Below are positions 10,591 through 18,903 of a stretch of 64,000 nt of DNA, in pieces. Every line of letters begins with the position of its first letter. The first letter of the stretch is position 1. The position numbers were made by a program, and so were the translations under genes. Under the pieces are notes generated by a model that saw only the letters and a list, made by a program, of their open reading frames with translations, was not told where the DNA came from and searched no databases. Origin of the DNA: Lishizhenia tianjinensis (GTDB lineage: Bacteria; Bacteroidota; Bacteroidia; Flavobacteriales_D; Crocinitomicaceae); the NCBI RefSeq assembly GCF_900116425.1, contig NZ_FPAS01000002.1, positions 1 through 64,000 of the forward strand, written 5' to 3'.

Positions 10591-10994
10591 TACGACAATT
10601 GCTTCTGCTTCTCTTGTAACATGCGGTTTAAAAACTTTTCGTTGATGCCAAAGGCTTTGTTTTTTTCAAATTTTAGAAATTCACCCGCTGCATGTATGTT
10701 GTAGGTTTCTGAACTAAAAATAGCCAAGTGATGATAGGCAATTACCCAAGTATAGCGTGTACCTCTTTGGTTGAGGTGTACGAGTATACCTTTGGGACGT
10801 AGTTCTATGTTGGCCGTTAAAGAATCGTTGTTTTTACGCAAAATCTTAAAGCCGTTGGAGAAAGAAACCACCGTCATTTTGTAAGATCCTATACCACCAA
10901 GTTGTAAACGCTTTAAAATAGAAATAGGCTTTCCCACTTTAGCGCGAATTAACTTTTCTTCGTCTTTGGTTGTGTATGTAGAGTCGAGTATCAT
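10587..10994 (-). CDS. Hypothetical protein, 135 aa
   Basis: A soluble 135-residue protein of mostly alternating beta-type sequence (GIGSYKMTVVSFSNGFKIL, RGTRYTWVIAYHHLAIF), with a charged C-terminus. The pattern suggests a small PH-like or beta-barrel domain, but I do not recognise the family. Codon use looks native and the frame is convincing. It is convergent with the GT-C-like gene with overlapping stop codons, and lies downstream of pgk beyond a terminator, so it probably has its own promoter. Confidence 0.7.
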   Translation of the reverse strand: MILDSTYTTKDEEKLIRAKVGKPISILKRLQLGGIGSYKMTVVSFSNGFKILRKNNDSLTANIELRPKGILVHLNQRGTRYTWVIAYHHLAIFSSETYNIHAAGEFLKFEKNKAFGINEKFLNRMLQEKQKQLSY

Positions 10995-11049
10995 CTTGCG
11001 TGGTTTTTGCTAATAACGTACAAGTAAGTGGTTTAGTTTTCTCACCCAT

Positions 11050-11081
11050 AAAAAAAGTCGCGCCTAAAAATAGACACGACT
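11050..11081 (-). terminator. Rho-independent terminator of pgk
   Basis: On the minus strand AGTCGTGTCTA pairs with TAGGCGCGACT (two mismatches) around a TTTT loop, and a run of seven T follows. It lies about 80 bp after the pgk stop. Confidence 0.85.
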
Positions 11082-11160
11082 TCTTTCAATTCTATATACA
11101 AAGTTTAAAACACAAGCTTTTGAAGTCTACTTCATCCCGCTGAATTTTAAACGAAAGTGC

Positions 11161-12351
11161 TTAGTTGTTAATGGCTGCAATTCCTGGCAACACTTTTCCT
11201 TCCAAGTATTCCAACATAGCTCCACCACCTGTAGAAACGTAAGAAACTTTATCTGCCAAGTTAAACTTGTTCACTGCAGCAACAGAATCTCCACCACCTA
11301 CTAAAGAGAAAGCTCCGTTTTCAGTCGCTTTAACAATAGCATTAGCAACAGCAACCGTACCTGCTTGGAAGTTTTCCATTTCGAAAACACCCATAGGTCC
11401 GTTCCATAAAATCAACTTAGAAGCTTCGATCACTTTCGCGAATTCTTCCATAGAGTTTTTAGCGATATCTAATCCCATCCATCCTGCAGGAATTGCATTG
11501 ATATCCACATCTTGTGTGTTTGCATTGTTGTCAAACGCATCAGCAATAATCGTATCTGTAGGAATACAAATGTTAACCCCTTTGTTTTTTGCTTCAGAAA
11601 TAATGTTGCGAGCTGTATCTAAATAATCATCTTCTATTAAAGAGTTACCTACTTCACCACCTTGAGCTTTTACAAATGTGTAGGCCATTCCTCCACCAAT
11701 AATCAAGTTGTCTACTTTATCCAGCAAACGCTCAATAATGGTGATTTTAGAACTAACCTTCGCTCCACCAACAATTGCAGTTAATGGTTTTTCAGTTGAG
11801 TTCAATACTTTCTCAACGCTTTCAATTTCTCCTGCTAATAAGAAACCAAACATTTTATCATTCGGGAAGAACTTGGCAATAATAGCCGTACTTGCGTGTG
11901 CTCTGTGAGCCGTTCCGAAAGCATCGTTTACGTATACATCTCCGTGCGCAGCCAATTGCTCAGCAAAGCTTTCAGTTCCTGTAGTTTCGTGCTTGTAAAA
12001 ACGTAAGTTTTCTAACAACGCAACTTCTCCAGCTTGCAAGTTTGCAGTTACTGCCTCAGCTTCAGCTCCTATACAGTCACTTACAAATTTCACTTCCTTG
12101 TTTAATAAAGTAGACAAATGCGCAACGATGTGTTTTAAAGAGAACTTCTCTTCCGGACCATTTGGTCTACCCAAGTGCGACATCAATACCACTGCACCAC
12201 CATTGTTTAAGATGTGGTTAATTGTAGGTAACGCTGCACGCATTCTCGTGTCATCAGTTATCTCAAAAGTCTCCTTATCTAAAGGAACATTAAAGTCTAC
12301 ACGTACAAGTGCTTTTTTGTTTTGAAAATCGTAAGTTTCAATAGAAGCCAT
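11161..12351 (-). CDS. pgk: Phosphoglycerate kinase
   Basis: Cytoplasmic glycolytic enzyme converting 1,3-bisphosphoglycerate + ADP to 3-phosphoglycerate + ATP. At 396 residues it has normal length. The signature VDFNVPL (18-24) and the substrate loop SHLGRP (58-63) lie in the N-domain. The C-domain has GGAKVSSK, the nucleotide motif [16 protein letters not shown] and the P-loop-like GGGDSVAAV near residue 350. It is a single gene with a TATTTTTG -7 box upstream (12374-12381) and a strong terminator downstream. The upstream 40 bp are almost identical to those before aspS. Confidence 0.98.
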   Translation of the reverse strand: MASIETYDFQNKKALVRVDFNVPLDKETFEITDDTRMRAALPTINHILNNGGAVVLMSHLGRPNGPEEKFSLKHIVAHLSTLLNKEVKFVSDCIGAEAEAVTANLQAGEVALLENLRFYKHETTGTESFAEQLAAHGDVYVNDAFGTAHRAHASTAIIAKFFPNDKMFGFLLAGEIESVEKVLNSTEKPLTAIVGGAKVSSKITIIERLLDKVDNLIIGGGMAYTFVKAQGGEVGNSLIEDDYLDTARNIISEAKNKGVNICIPTDTIIADAFDNNANTQDVDINAIPAGWMGLDIAKNSMEEFAKVIEASKLILWNGPMGVFEMENFQAGTVAVANAIVKATENGAFSLVGGGDSVAAVNKFNLADKVSYVSTGGGAMLEYLEGKVLPGIAAINN

Positions 12352-12373
12352 ATTTACTTTTTTATTGTGGGTG

Positions 12374-12381
12374 CAAAAATA
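12374..12381 (-). promoter_or_regulatory. pgk -7 promoter element (TATTTTTG)
   Basis: On the minus strand TATTTTTG, a match to the Bacteroidota TAnnTTTG element, ends 22 bp before the pgk ATG. It lies in a 40-bp block (12372-12411) that recurs with one mismatch before aspS (37513-37552). Confidence 0.75.
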
Positions 12382-12517
12382 GGAAGCTTAATTGAGATTT
12401 AAGAATTAAGACCGCAGAATTAATTTGTTAGAAGCTAGATGTCTAGATTTCTAGACACCTATAAAGGTTTGGTTTGAAATGTTTGAATTGTCGAAAATCC
12501 GGCAGATAAACGATAAC

Positions 12518-12540
12518 AGGTTCTCGAGCGAAAACGAGAG
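12518..12540. repeat. CTCG/CGAG hairpin repeat, copy 1
   Basis: AGGTTCTCGAGCG is followed by a short spacer and CGAGAG, forming a hairpin with TCTCG/CGAGA arms. Related copies are at 20895-20918 and 21421-21443. Each is followed by AATCCT/TTCAAATCC-rich DNA. Confidence 0.7.
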
Positions 12541-12592
12541 ATGAATTCCTGAAATCCTTCAAATAACAAACTTTAGTGAGTGTCAAATTTTC

Positions 12593-12629
12593 AAATCATT
12601 GAATCATTGAATCCTTGAATTATTGAATC
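12593..12629. repeat. Degenerate octamer array (NTTGAATC)
   Basis: Four and a half direct units of 8 bp (AAATCATT, GAATCATT, GAATCCTT, GAATTATT, GAATC). The same period-8 family recurs near 21446, 29915, 35404, 35490, 37856, 38827 and 39021. Confidence 0.8.
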
Positions 12630-12815
12630 AACCCCCCCTAGCCTTCCAAGCATTGATAATTATCAAACTTTCAGAATTGAACTTTGTGTTGTACCTTGTG
12701 CAACCTATTGTAGAACAGTGATTTGTTAATTGTTGTTAGACAGTGTTTAGGAGACATTAAGCAGTGGAAAACAAGGGGCTATCCAATTAAAATAGATTAT
12801 CTGCGTTTAATGTCT

Positions 12816-12823
12816 TAAATTTG
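12816..12823 (+). promoter_or_regulatory. Desaturase -7 element (TAAATTTG)
   Basis: TAAATTTG matches TAnnTTTG and lies 41 bp before the desaturase ATG. No clear TTTG -33 box is seen at the usual distance. Confidence 0.6.
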
Positions 12824-12864
12824 CCCCTTCAAGTTGTGCAAGAACTTGCTATAAAACTTATTGA

Positions 12865-13977
12865 ATGAATATATCACAAATTAGATTCGACAAAGAGCAC
12901 AATGTTGAATTTTACAAAACTTTGCAAAAAAGAGTAAGAGATTACTTTAAGGAAAACAATATCGATAGATATGGTAACTGGAACATGAAGATCAAAACAA
13001 TTTTCATGCTTTCGCTATACATCGTTCCTTTGGTATTGATCCTTACAACTTTAGAAAACAACTTGGCCATCGTATTCATGTGGATGTTGATGGGACTTGG
13101 AATGGCCGGTATTGGTCTTTCTGTAATGCACGATGCTTGTCACGGTGCTTACTCAAAAAGAGCATGGGTTAACTCTGTTTTAGGATTTACTTTAAATTGT
13201 TTAGGTGGTTCTGATGTTACATGGAGGATCCAACACAACGTATTGCACCACACTTACACGAATGTAACAGGTATGGATGAGGACATTGATCCTGGAAAAC
13301 TAATGCGTTTTTCTCCACATGCTAAACGTTACAAAGCACACCGTTTCCAACACATTTATGCGTGGTTCTTCTACGGTTTAATGACTATCTCTTGGATTAC
13401 GGCAAAAGACTTCAAACAATTGGCGCGTTACAAGAAATTAGGGTTAACCAAAACACAGCAGAAAAGCTACAACCACATGATGACGGTAACGATTATCTCT
13501 AAAATCATGTACTACGGAGTTACTTTGGTATTGCCATTGATTTTATCTCCTATGGTTTGGTGGGGAACAGTTTTATGTTTCATCATGTTGCACTTCATCG
13601 CAGGTTTAACTTTGGGTTGTATTTTCCAACCAGCACACGTTGTTCCATCTTCTGATTACCCTATGCCAGATGATTCTGGAAATATCAAGGCAGACTGGGC
13701 AGTTAATCAGTTGTTCAACACAGCGAACTTTGCACAGAAAAGCAAATGGTTTACATGGTTCGTAGGTGGATTGAATCACCAAGTAGAACACCACTTGTTC
13801 CCAAATATCTGTCACGTACACTATACTAACCTTTCTCACATTGTTCGTAAAACGGCAGAAGAATACAATTTGCCTTACAACTCTCAAAAGACTTTCTTCA
13901 AAGCATTGAAAGTTCACGGACAAATGTTGAAAGCCTTGGGTACTCAAGATGAATTTGAAAGAGATTTCCACTTGTAG
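12865..13977 (+). CDS. Membrane fatty acid desaturase
   Basis: A 370-residue integral membrane di-iron acyl desaturase that introduces a double bond into membrane-lipid or acyl-CoA chains. The three histidine boxes are HDACH (89-93), HNVLHH (124-129) and NHQVEHH (304-310). The QVEHH form is typical of the front-end/linoleoyl-CoA desaturase (DesA3-like) group; no cytochrome b5 domain is present. Hydrophobic segments at about 43-88 and 210-245 span the membrane. It is monocistronic, with a TAAATTTG promoter box upstream and a strong terminator 20 bp after the stop. Regiospecificity cannot be told from sequence. Confidence 0.93.
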   Translation: MNISQIRFDKEHNVEFYKTLQKRVRDYFKENNIDRYGNWNMKIKTIFMLSLYIVPLVLILTTLENNLAIVFMWMLMGLGMAGIGLSVMHDACHGAYSKRAWVNSVLGFTLNCLGGSDVTWRIQHNVLHHTYTNVTGMDEDIDPGKLMRFSPHAKRYKAHRFQHIYAWFFYGLMTISWITAKDFKQLARYKKLGLTKTQQKSYNHMMTVTIISKIMYYGVTLVLPLILSPMVWWGTVLCFIMLHFIAGLTLGCIFQPAHVVPSSDYPMPDDSGNIKADWAVNQLFNTANFAQKSKWFTWFVGGLNHQVEHHLFPNICHVHYTNLSHIVRKTAEEYNLPYNSQKTFFKALKVHGQMLKALGTQDEFERDFHL

Positions 13978-13997
13978 GAAAAAGAAATAGACTAGTA

Positions 13998-14026
13998 AAG
14001 CTCAAACGAAAGTTTGGGCTTTTTTT
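13998..14026 (+). terminator. Rho-independent terminator of desaturase
   Basis: AGCTCAAAC pairs with GTTTGGGCT (9 bp, one G-U) across a GAAA tetraloop, followed by seven T. Its position shows that a start codon for the next gene at 14027 would be too early. Confidence 0.92.
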
Positions 14027-14074
14027 ATGTTTAAATATTTCATAACCTGTATCTTGCAGGGAAAACCTCACGCT

Positions 14075-16540
14075 ATGAAAACATTATCACTAATCGCTTT
14101 GAGTATGGGTTTTTCTATTTGCCTTCACGGACAAACAGAAAAATCTGTCAACAGTTCTCGCATTTCTCCAAGTCAGTCTTTTAATGTCCAAGGGTATAAA
14201 TCAGCTATGCAGCAAGTAAAGGTGCTTAAAGAAAACCAGGCCTTGCAAAAATCGGATTTAGACCAGAGTTGGAACTTAGTTGGAGGTTTGAACCTTGGTG
14301 GATCTGTAACCGAACTGTTTGCACCTCGTCTTGGTGGTGATACCATTTATGCTGGAGCGGCAAATGGAGGGGTGTTTAGAACTGAAGATGGTGGTTTAAA
14401 CTGGCAGCCCTTGTTTGATGATCAGGTTTTTTTGAGTGTTTCAAGCATTCTGTCCCTTCCTTCTAATGATAGTGTTTTGTTAGTAGGTACAGGAGATATC
14501 AACTTTTCAGATCCTTCCTACGTGGGTGATGGGGTATATAAGTCAACCGACTACGGGAATACTTGGACCAATATAGGATTGAATGCGATGGGTGTTGTTG
14601 CAGAACTGTCGGTTAACCCAAGCAATGAAAATGAAATCATCGCCGCTTGTTTAGGGAGCCCTTTTGAGAAGAATAACAATAGAGGTGTATATAAATCTAT
14701 AGATGGTGGACTCACCTGGCAACAGACCCTTTTTGTGAGTGATTCGAGTGGTGTGGTGGATATTAGCAGAAGTAAACAAAACCCCAATGTGCTCTATGCG
14801 GCAAACTACAACCGTATGCTTCAAGTTGGGAAAAGAGTGCATACAGGTCCAGATACTAAATTGTACAAAAGTATAGATGGAGGAGATACGTGGCAACTGG
14901 TTAATTTGAATCTACCTTATACTATAAACGGAAGAATGGGAGTTGAGATTGCCCCATCGAATGAAGATTATGTGTACGTAATTGTTGCGCAAAACAATGG
15001 GAAAGGTTTGTTGGTACTTGGGTCTACAGATGGAGGAGTAAGCTGGCAAATTTTAAAAGATGATCCTAGTTATGAGGATATTTTCGACTATCATCCTTAT
15101 CTCAATAAACCATGGGAATTTACAAGAATCTACGTCGACCCCTTGGATGAAGAACATATTGTAATGCCGGGAATGGATATTTGGAGTTCAACGAATGCAG
15201 GGTTGTCTTGGGATAAAGTATCCGAATGGTTCAGGATAAATTCAACTTCTTGCATTCATGATGTATTGTTCGATGATAATTCTACCTATAAAGTGGCTTC
15301 TATACACGGTGTTTTTGAAAATAGTGGCTTAGAATGGCATCCACTCGGATATTTGCCCATAACACAATATTATGATGTCATCTCTCTTAGTAGCTATCCT
15401 GACTTTTACATGGGTGCCGCGAAGGATATAGGTCTTGTATACGGAAGTGAACAGAACAATCAAGCGTGGAAAAGAGAACACTATTACCCTGAAAATAGCG
15501 CTTACAGCGTTTTTGCCAATGATACGAACAATTATGTGTACAGTACAGCGCTTAGCTTAAAGTCAAAAACTTCAGACCTTTTTGAATTCCCTGATAACTT
15601 GCCCTTTCATACAAATCCAGCGGTACATTATTTTAATATTTCCGGACAATTGTTGTTTGGGTCAGATAGGTTAAATGAAGTGAGCAATTTGCCCAATGCG
15701 TTCTATTCCATCCTTTCAAATGATTTAACCAATAACCAAGGGTTGCAAAGTGAATTCCACACCCTCACAGAGATAGAAGTCGGTTTGCAGAACACCAATG
15801 TTGTTTACACCGGAAGCACGGATGGAAAAATATTCGAATCAAGCAATTTTCAAAATGGTCCGGCTTCATTTGTAGATCTTACATCAGGTTCTTTTTTGAC
15901 TCAAAAATATGTTACAGATATCAAGTTGAGTTACGAAAATCTCAATGTGGTATATGCAAGTTTTAACGGATATTTCAACAGTGATAGCACCTCTTTTTTA
16001 TTTCGAAAAACAGCAAATAGTAATACGTGGGTTGATATTTCTGGAGATCTTCCCCCTATAGGTGTGAACAGTATATGCATAGCGAATGGTACAACAGATA
16101 GTGTGCTGTTTATAGGAACTGACGCCGGAGTGTTTATCACCCAAAATGCAGGAACTAATTGGACGTATTTAGGCATGGACATGCCTATAATTGCGGTGAC
16201 AGATCTAGAGATAGACTATGCGAGTCAAAAGTTGATTGCTGCCACCTTTGGAAGGTCTATGTACACCTACGATATTTCCTTCTTAAACTTAGTAACCCCA
16301 CCATTGGCTGTTGAACAAGAAATGACCGCAGAATTCATACTTTATCCAAACCCAGCTACAGACAAGTTACATGTTTCTGGCGTTGAAAATGAATCTTATC
16401 TAATTCTAAATACCCTGGGAGAGCAAATACGTAAGGGTGAACTTAAAGGAGAGGGAGAAATTGGTCTTCAGAACTTATCCAGTGGAGTTTATTTTCTTAA
16501 AATTGGACAAAGCACAAAGCGTTTTGTAATTTCGCGTTAA
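14075..16540 (+). CDS. T9SS-secreted beta-propeller (BNR/sortilin-like) protein
   Basis: An 821-residue exported protein. The start at 14075 gives a clean signal peptide (MKTLSLIALSMGFSICLHGQ); the longer frame from 14027 would begin inside a terminator. The body carries repeated S-x-DGG-x-TW motifs (TEDGGLNWQ, STDYGNTWT, SIDGGLTWQ, SIDGGDTWQ, STDGGVSWQ), the BNR/Asp-box blades of a sortilin-type beta-propeller. The last ~70 residues (from FILYPNPATDKLHVSG) form a T9SS type A sorting domain ending KRFVISR. The substrate is unknown; relatives are extracellular or cell-surface. The stop overlaps the next ATG (TAATG), so it is coupled to the YjbR-like gene, an unexpected partner. Confidence 0.9.
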   Translation: MKTLSLIALSMGFSICLHGQTEKSVNSSRISPSQSFNVQGYKSAMQQVKVLKENQALQKSDLDQSWNLVGGLNLGGSVTELFAPRLGGDTIYAGAANGGVFRTEDGGLNWQPLFDDQVFLSVSSILSLPSNDSVLLVGTGDINFSDPSYVGDGVYKSTDYGNTWTNIGLNAMGVVAELSVNPSNENEIIAACLGSPFEKNNNRGVYKSIDGGLTWQQTLFVSDSSGVVDISRSKQNPNVLYAANYNRMLQVGKRVHTGPDTKLYKSIDGGDTWQLVNLNLPYTINGRMGVEIAPSNEDYVYVIVAQNNGKGLLVLGSTDGGVSWQILKDDPSYEDIFDYHPYLNKPWEFTRIYVDPLDEEHIVMPGMDIWSSTNAGLSWDKVSEWFRINSTSCIHDVLFDDNSTYKVASIHGVFENSGLEWHPLGYLPITQYYDVISLSSYPDFYMGAAKDIGLVYGSEQNNQAWKREHYYPENSAYSVFANDTNNYVYSTALSLKSKTSDLFEFPDNLPFHTNPAVHYFNISGQLLFGSDRLNEVSNLPNAFYSILSNDLTNNQGLQSEFHTLTEIEVGLQNTNVVYTGSTDGKIFESSNFQNGPASFVDLTSGSFLTQKYVTDIKLSYENLNVVYASFNGYFNSDSTSFLFRKTANSNTWVDISGDLPPIGVNSICIANGTTDSVLFIGTDAGVFITQNAGTNWTYLGMDMPIIAVTDLEIDYASQKLIAATFGRSMYTYDISFLNLVTPPLAVEQEMTAEFILYPNPATDKLHVSGVENESYLILNTLGEQIRKGELKGEGEIGLQNLSSGVYFLKIGQSTKRFVISR

Positions 16541-16887
16541 TGAACATCGAAGAAATAAGAACTTACTGTTTACAGAAGAAAAGCGTGGAAGAAAGTTTTC
16601 CTTTCGACGCGGAAACTTTGGTGTTCAAAGTGGCCGGTAAAATGTTTGCGTTAATGGCTTTGGAAAAAGGAGATGGGGTTAACCTCAAATGTGATCCTGA
16701 AAGAGCCCTTGAATTGCGCGACAGATACGAAGGTGTTTTACCGGGTTACCACATGAGCAAAGTTCATTGGAACACGGTGAAAATTAATAGTGATGTACCC
16801 GATGCTTTGTTCTTTGAATTAATAGATCATTCTTACGAATTGGTGGTGCAAAAACTGCCAAAGAAAATACAAAAGACCTTAGAGTAA
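16540..16887 (+). CDS. MmcQ/YjbR family protein
   Basis: A 115-residue protein of the MmcQ/YjbR family (cyclophilin-like double-wing fold, often called DNA-binding-like). Recognisable features are the N-terminal helix with SVEESFPFD, the central FKVAGKMFAL, the CDPE motif and the C-terminal PGYHMSKVHWNTV followed by LIDHSYELV. Length is normal. The cellular role of the family is poorly defined. ATG overlaps the stop of the preceding T9SS-cargo gene by one base, and the S4-domain gene follows after 1 bp, so the three are probably one transcript. Confidence 0.9.
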   Translation: MNIEEIRTYCLQKKSVEESFPFDAETLVFKVAGKMFALMALEKGDGVNLKCDPERALELRDRYEGVLPGYHMSKVHWNTVKINSDVPDALFFELIDHSYELVVQKLPKKIQKTLE

Positions 16888-16888
16888 C

Positions 16889-17263
16889 ATGGGAGTACGT
16901 GTAGATAAGTTTGTGTGGTGTGTACGTTTAGCCAAAACGAGATCCATTGCCACGGAAATGGTGAAGAAAGGAAAAGTTCGTGTAAACGATGAGGGAATCA
17001 AACCTTCGAAAGATATCAAAGGTGGTGATGTGATTAGTATTACCAAACACAATGCTGTTTTTAAGTACAGGGTTAAAGAGTTGCTCGACAAAAGAGTGGG
17101 GGCCAAATTGGTAGAAAACCATATTCAAGACATAACTTCTCCAGTTGAATTAGAAAAATTCAAGACCTACCAGGAAGCTCAGAAAACTTACAGGAATTAC
17201 GGTACAGGAAAACCTTCTAAAAAAGACAGAAGAGATTTGGAAGATTATCTTTCGTGGGACTAA
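16889..17263 (+). CDS. S4-domain RNA-binding protein (Hsp15-like)
   Basis: A 124-residue protein with an N-terminal S4 domain (about 3-60; RVDKFVWCVRLAKTRSIATE, GKVRVN, GDVIS) and a basic C-terminal tail. This is the layout of Hsp15/HslR, which binds stalled 50S subunits carrying nascent-chain tRNA. Its place after the YjbR-like gene with 1 bp spacing indicates translational coupling. Its stop overlaps that of the convergent GT-C-like gene. Assignment to Hsp15 rather than another short S4 protein is by length and motif order only. Confidence 0.85.
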   Translation: MGVRVDKFVWCVRLAKTRSIATEMVKKGKVRVNDEGIKPSKDIKGGDVISITKHNAVFKYRVKELLDKRVGAKLVENHIQDITSPVELEKFKTYQEAQKTYRNYGTGKPSKKDRRDLEDYLSWD

Positions 17264-18903
17264 TCGATTTTTAAACGTAAGCTTTTCAGATAAAGGGTGT
17301 CTGAACCCTGATTCCAAAGGTAGCACTGCAGATGCTGTCCGTTAAGCTCTTCGTTGCTTTTACCAATGTTTATATAGTAGTTTTGGTAAGTGTTTGGCGT
17401 AGAGAATTGATCTTTTAAAGGAAAGCCAGACCACATTACGACCTTACCACTATCGTTGCTAGAACTAAAGACTAAGGTGCTTTCTGTAAGCGCATGTTTA
17501 CTTTTGATTTCAGCCCAAATCGAACAAATTTGATCATCTACCAAGGAGTTGTTTCTGCCCTTTAATTCAAGAGCTTTGCTGAATGCTCCAGGTAAAATTT
17601 CTACAGGTTCCTCAAAGGTTATTGCTTCGTGTTGAGAACGCAGTTGATAATAACTCAAATAATACTTCCAATCCCATCGATCACCGCCAAAACAATAATT
17701 GTAATTGTACATGGTGGTTAAACATGCAAGAGTAAAGAGTCCTAATAAAGGGTAAGTAAATCTCAATATTTTTGGTTTTACATGATGGATAAACTGTACA
17801 AGTGGGAACACTAAAAAAGGAGCGTACTCTACCATGTTTCTAGCGCCAAAACCACATCCAAAGTAATATTGGTGCCATGAGGCTGAAATATAACTAATGA
17901 GTAGAAAGAATACCAATCCTATAATAGCGTTTATCCTTCCTTTCACGCTGTAGTAAATCAAGAAGATTACGGCCAATAGCAGTAGTGGAGTATAAGGAAA
18001 CATACCATTTTTAGGCGCGAACCAAAAGGCGAGTAACTGCGGGTTGTATTTGTAGATAAATCCTTCCTCGCCATAAGAATAGTTAATCCATTCTCCAGAA
18101 ATGGAATGCCAGTATAAGAATTGAGGAAGAAGCGTTAGACCTATGATAAGGACAGCAGGAATTATCCTTTTGGGTGCTAAACAATACTTCAGACGCGCCA
18201 GTAAATCTGCCTTAGAACTTATATTCCAGAAGAGCAACAATAGTATCAAAAGATTAATGGGACGTATTAGGATGATGAGTCCGAACGTTAGGGCCAAGAG
18301 AAAAAAGAGATAGTTTTTCTTGTGCTTAAAAATGAAAAGCTCGTGTACGATTCTCCAAAAGGCGATGAAGAGGAAAAAAGAGTAAATGTGCGACATCCCA
18401 TTTTGTGCCACCGTGTAGTAAAAGACGTTGGTGCCAAAGGTGAGAAGAACAAGGTAAATGATGCTGTTTCTTTCGGTAAAGTAATGTCGTAATACAGGAA
18501 TCAAGAGGTAAAGTGCTGCTAAGAAATAAAAGAGAGCGGAGAAATTAATGACCTTGTGATAGGCTCCTGAAAAACCATCTCTAACACCACCTGAAAGTTG
18601 AACGTAAATATCTACGAGTATAAAGAAGGGTAACTGTAAAGCCGCTACACCAGAAGTGTATTTGGTTTTCATTTTTCCCTCTACAACACGAAAACCTATA
18701 CCTGTTCGCTCGTCTATTCGCTCAGGAAAAGCTGAGGCGTCTAAGTCATAAATGAAAAAGTAAGGATTGTAGGCGTAATACCCGGCTTGATCTGTCCAGA
18801 TTTCACTTTGCCAATTGAAGTAGCCTTTTTTTTGGTGTACAAGTGTGCACGTGGTGATGGTGATCACCGCAATCAAGATGTACCACCACTTTAGCTTATT
18901 CAT
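17260..18903 (-). CDS. GT-C-like multispanning membrane protein, paralogue
   Basis: A 547-residue membrane protein with about ten hydrophobic segments and a C-terminal soluble domain. ATG at 18903 is chosen because it overlaps the TGA of the upstream transporter gene (ATGA) and gives an N-terminus directly before TM1; the longer frame would run 28 codons into that gene. The loop after TM1 has WTDQAGYYAY (Asp at about 38), matching SDGQGYFAY of the protein at 8833. FGTNVFYY, LIRPINLL and YGEEGFIYKYNP also match in order. It is probably a polyprenyl-phosphate-sugar-dependent glycosyltransferase; the substrate is unknown. Coupling to a sugar symporter is suggestive but not proof of a shared pathway. 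Confidence 0.75.
   Translation of the reverse strand: MNKLKWWYILIAVITITTCTLVHQKKGYFNWQSEIWTDQAGYYAYNPYFFIYDLDASAFPERIDERTGIGFRVVEGKMKTKYTSGVAALQLPFFILVDIYVQLSGGVRDGFSGAYHKVINFSALFYFLAALYLLIPVLRHYFTERNSIIYLVLLTFGTNVFYYTVAQNGMSHIYSFFLFIAFWRIVHELFIFKHKKNYLFFLLALTFGLIILIRPINLLILLLLFWNISSKADLLARLKYCLAPKRIIPAVLIIGLTLLPQFLYWHSISGEWINYSYGEEGFIYKYNPQLLAFWFAPKNGMFPYTPLLLLAVIFLIYYSVKGRINAIIGLVFFLLISYISASWHQYYFGCGFGARNMVEYAPFLVFPLVQFIHHVKPKILRFTYPLLGLFTLACLTTMYNYNYCFGGDRWDWKYYLSYYQLRSQHEAITFEEPVEILPGAFSKALELKGRNNSLVDDQICSIWAEIKSKHALTESTLVFSSSNDSGKVVMWSGFPLKDQFSTPNTYQNYYINIGKSNEELNGQHLQCYLWNQGSDTLYLKSLRLKID

Larger units (their letters stand above)
12352..12864. other. Divergent pgk/desaturase intergenic region
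   Basis: These 513 bp hold the pgk promoter block, a CTCG/CGAG hairpin, an octamer array, a run of seven C near 12632, a perfect 14-bp palindrome TTGATAATTATCAA (12653-12666) and the desaturase -7 box. I see no ORF. The palindrome could be an operator, but nothing else supports that. Confidence 0.65.

Noticed and set aside
12653-12666. Perfect palindrome TTGATAATTATCAA as an operator
   Set aside because: A perfect AT-rich 14-mer can occur by chance here, only one copy was noticed, and no adjacent regulator gene supports a binding role.
14027-14074. Upstream start for the T9SS-cargo gene
   Set aside because: It would begin directly at the T-run of the desaturase terminator and would hide the signal peptide that starts at 14075.
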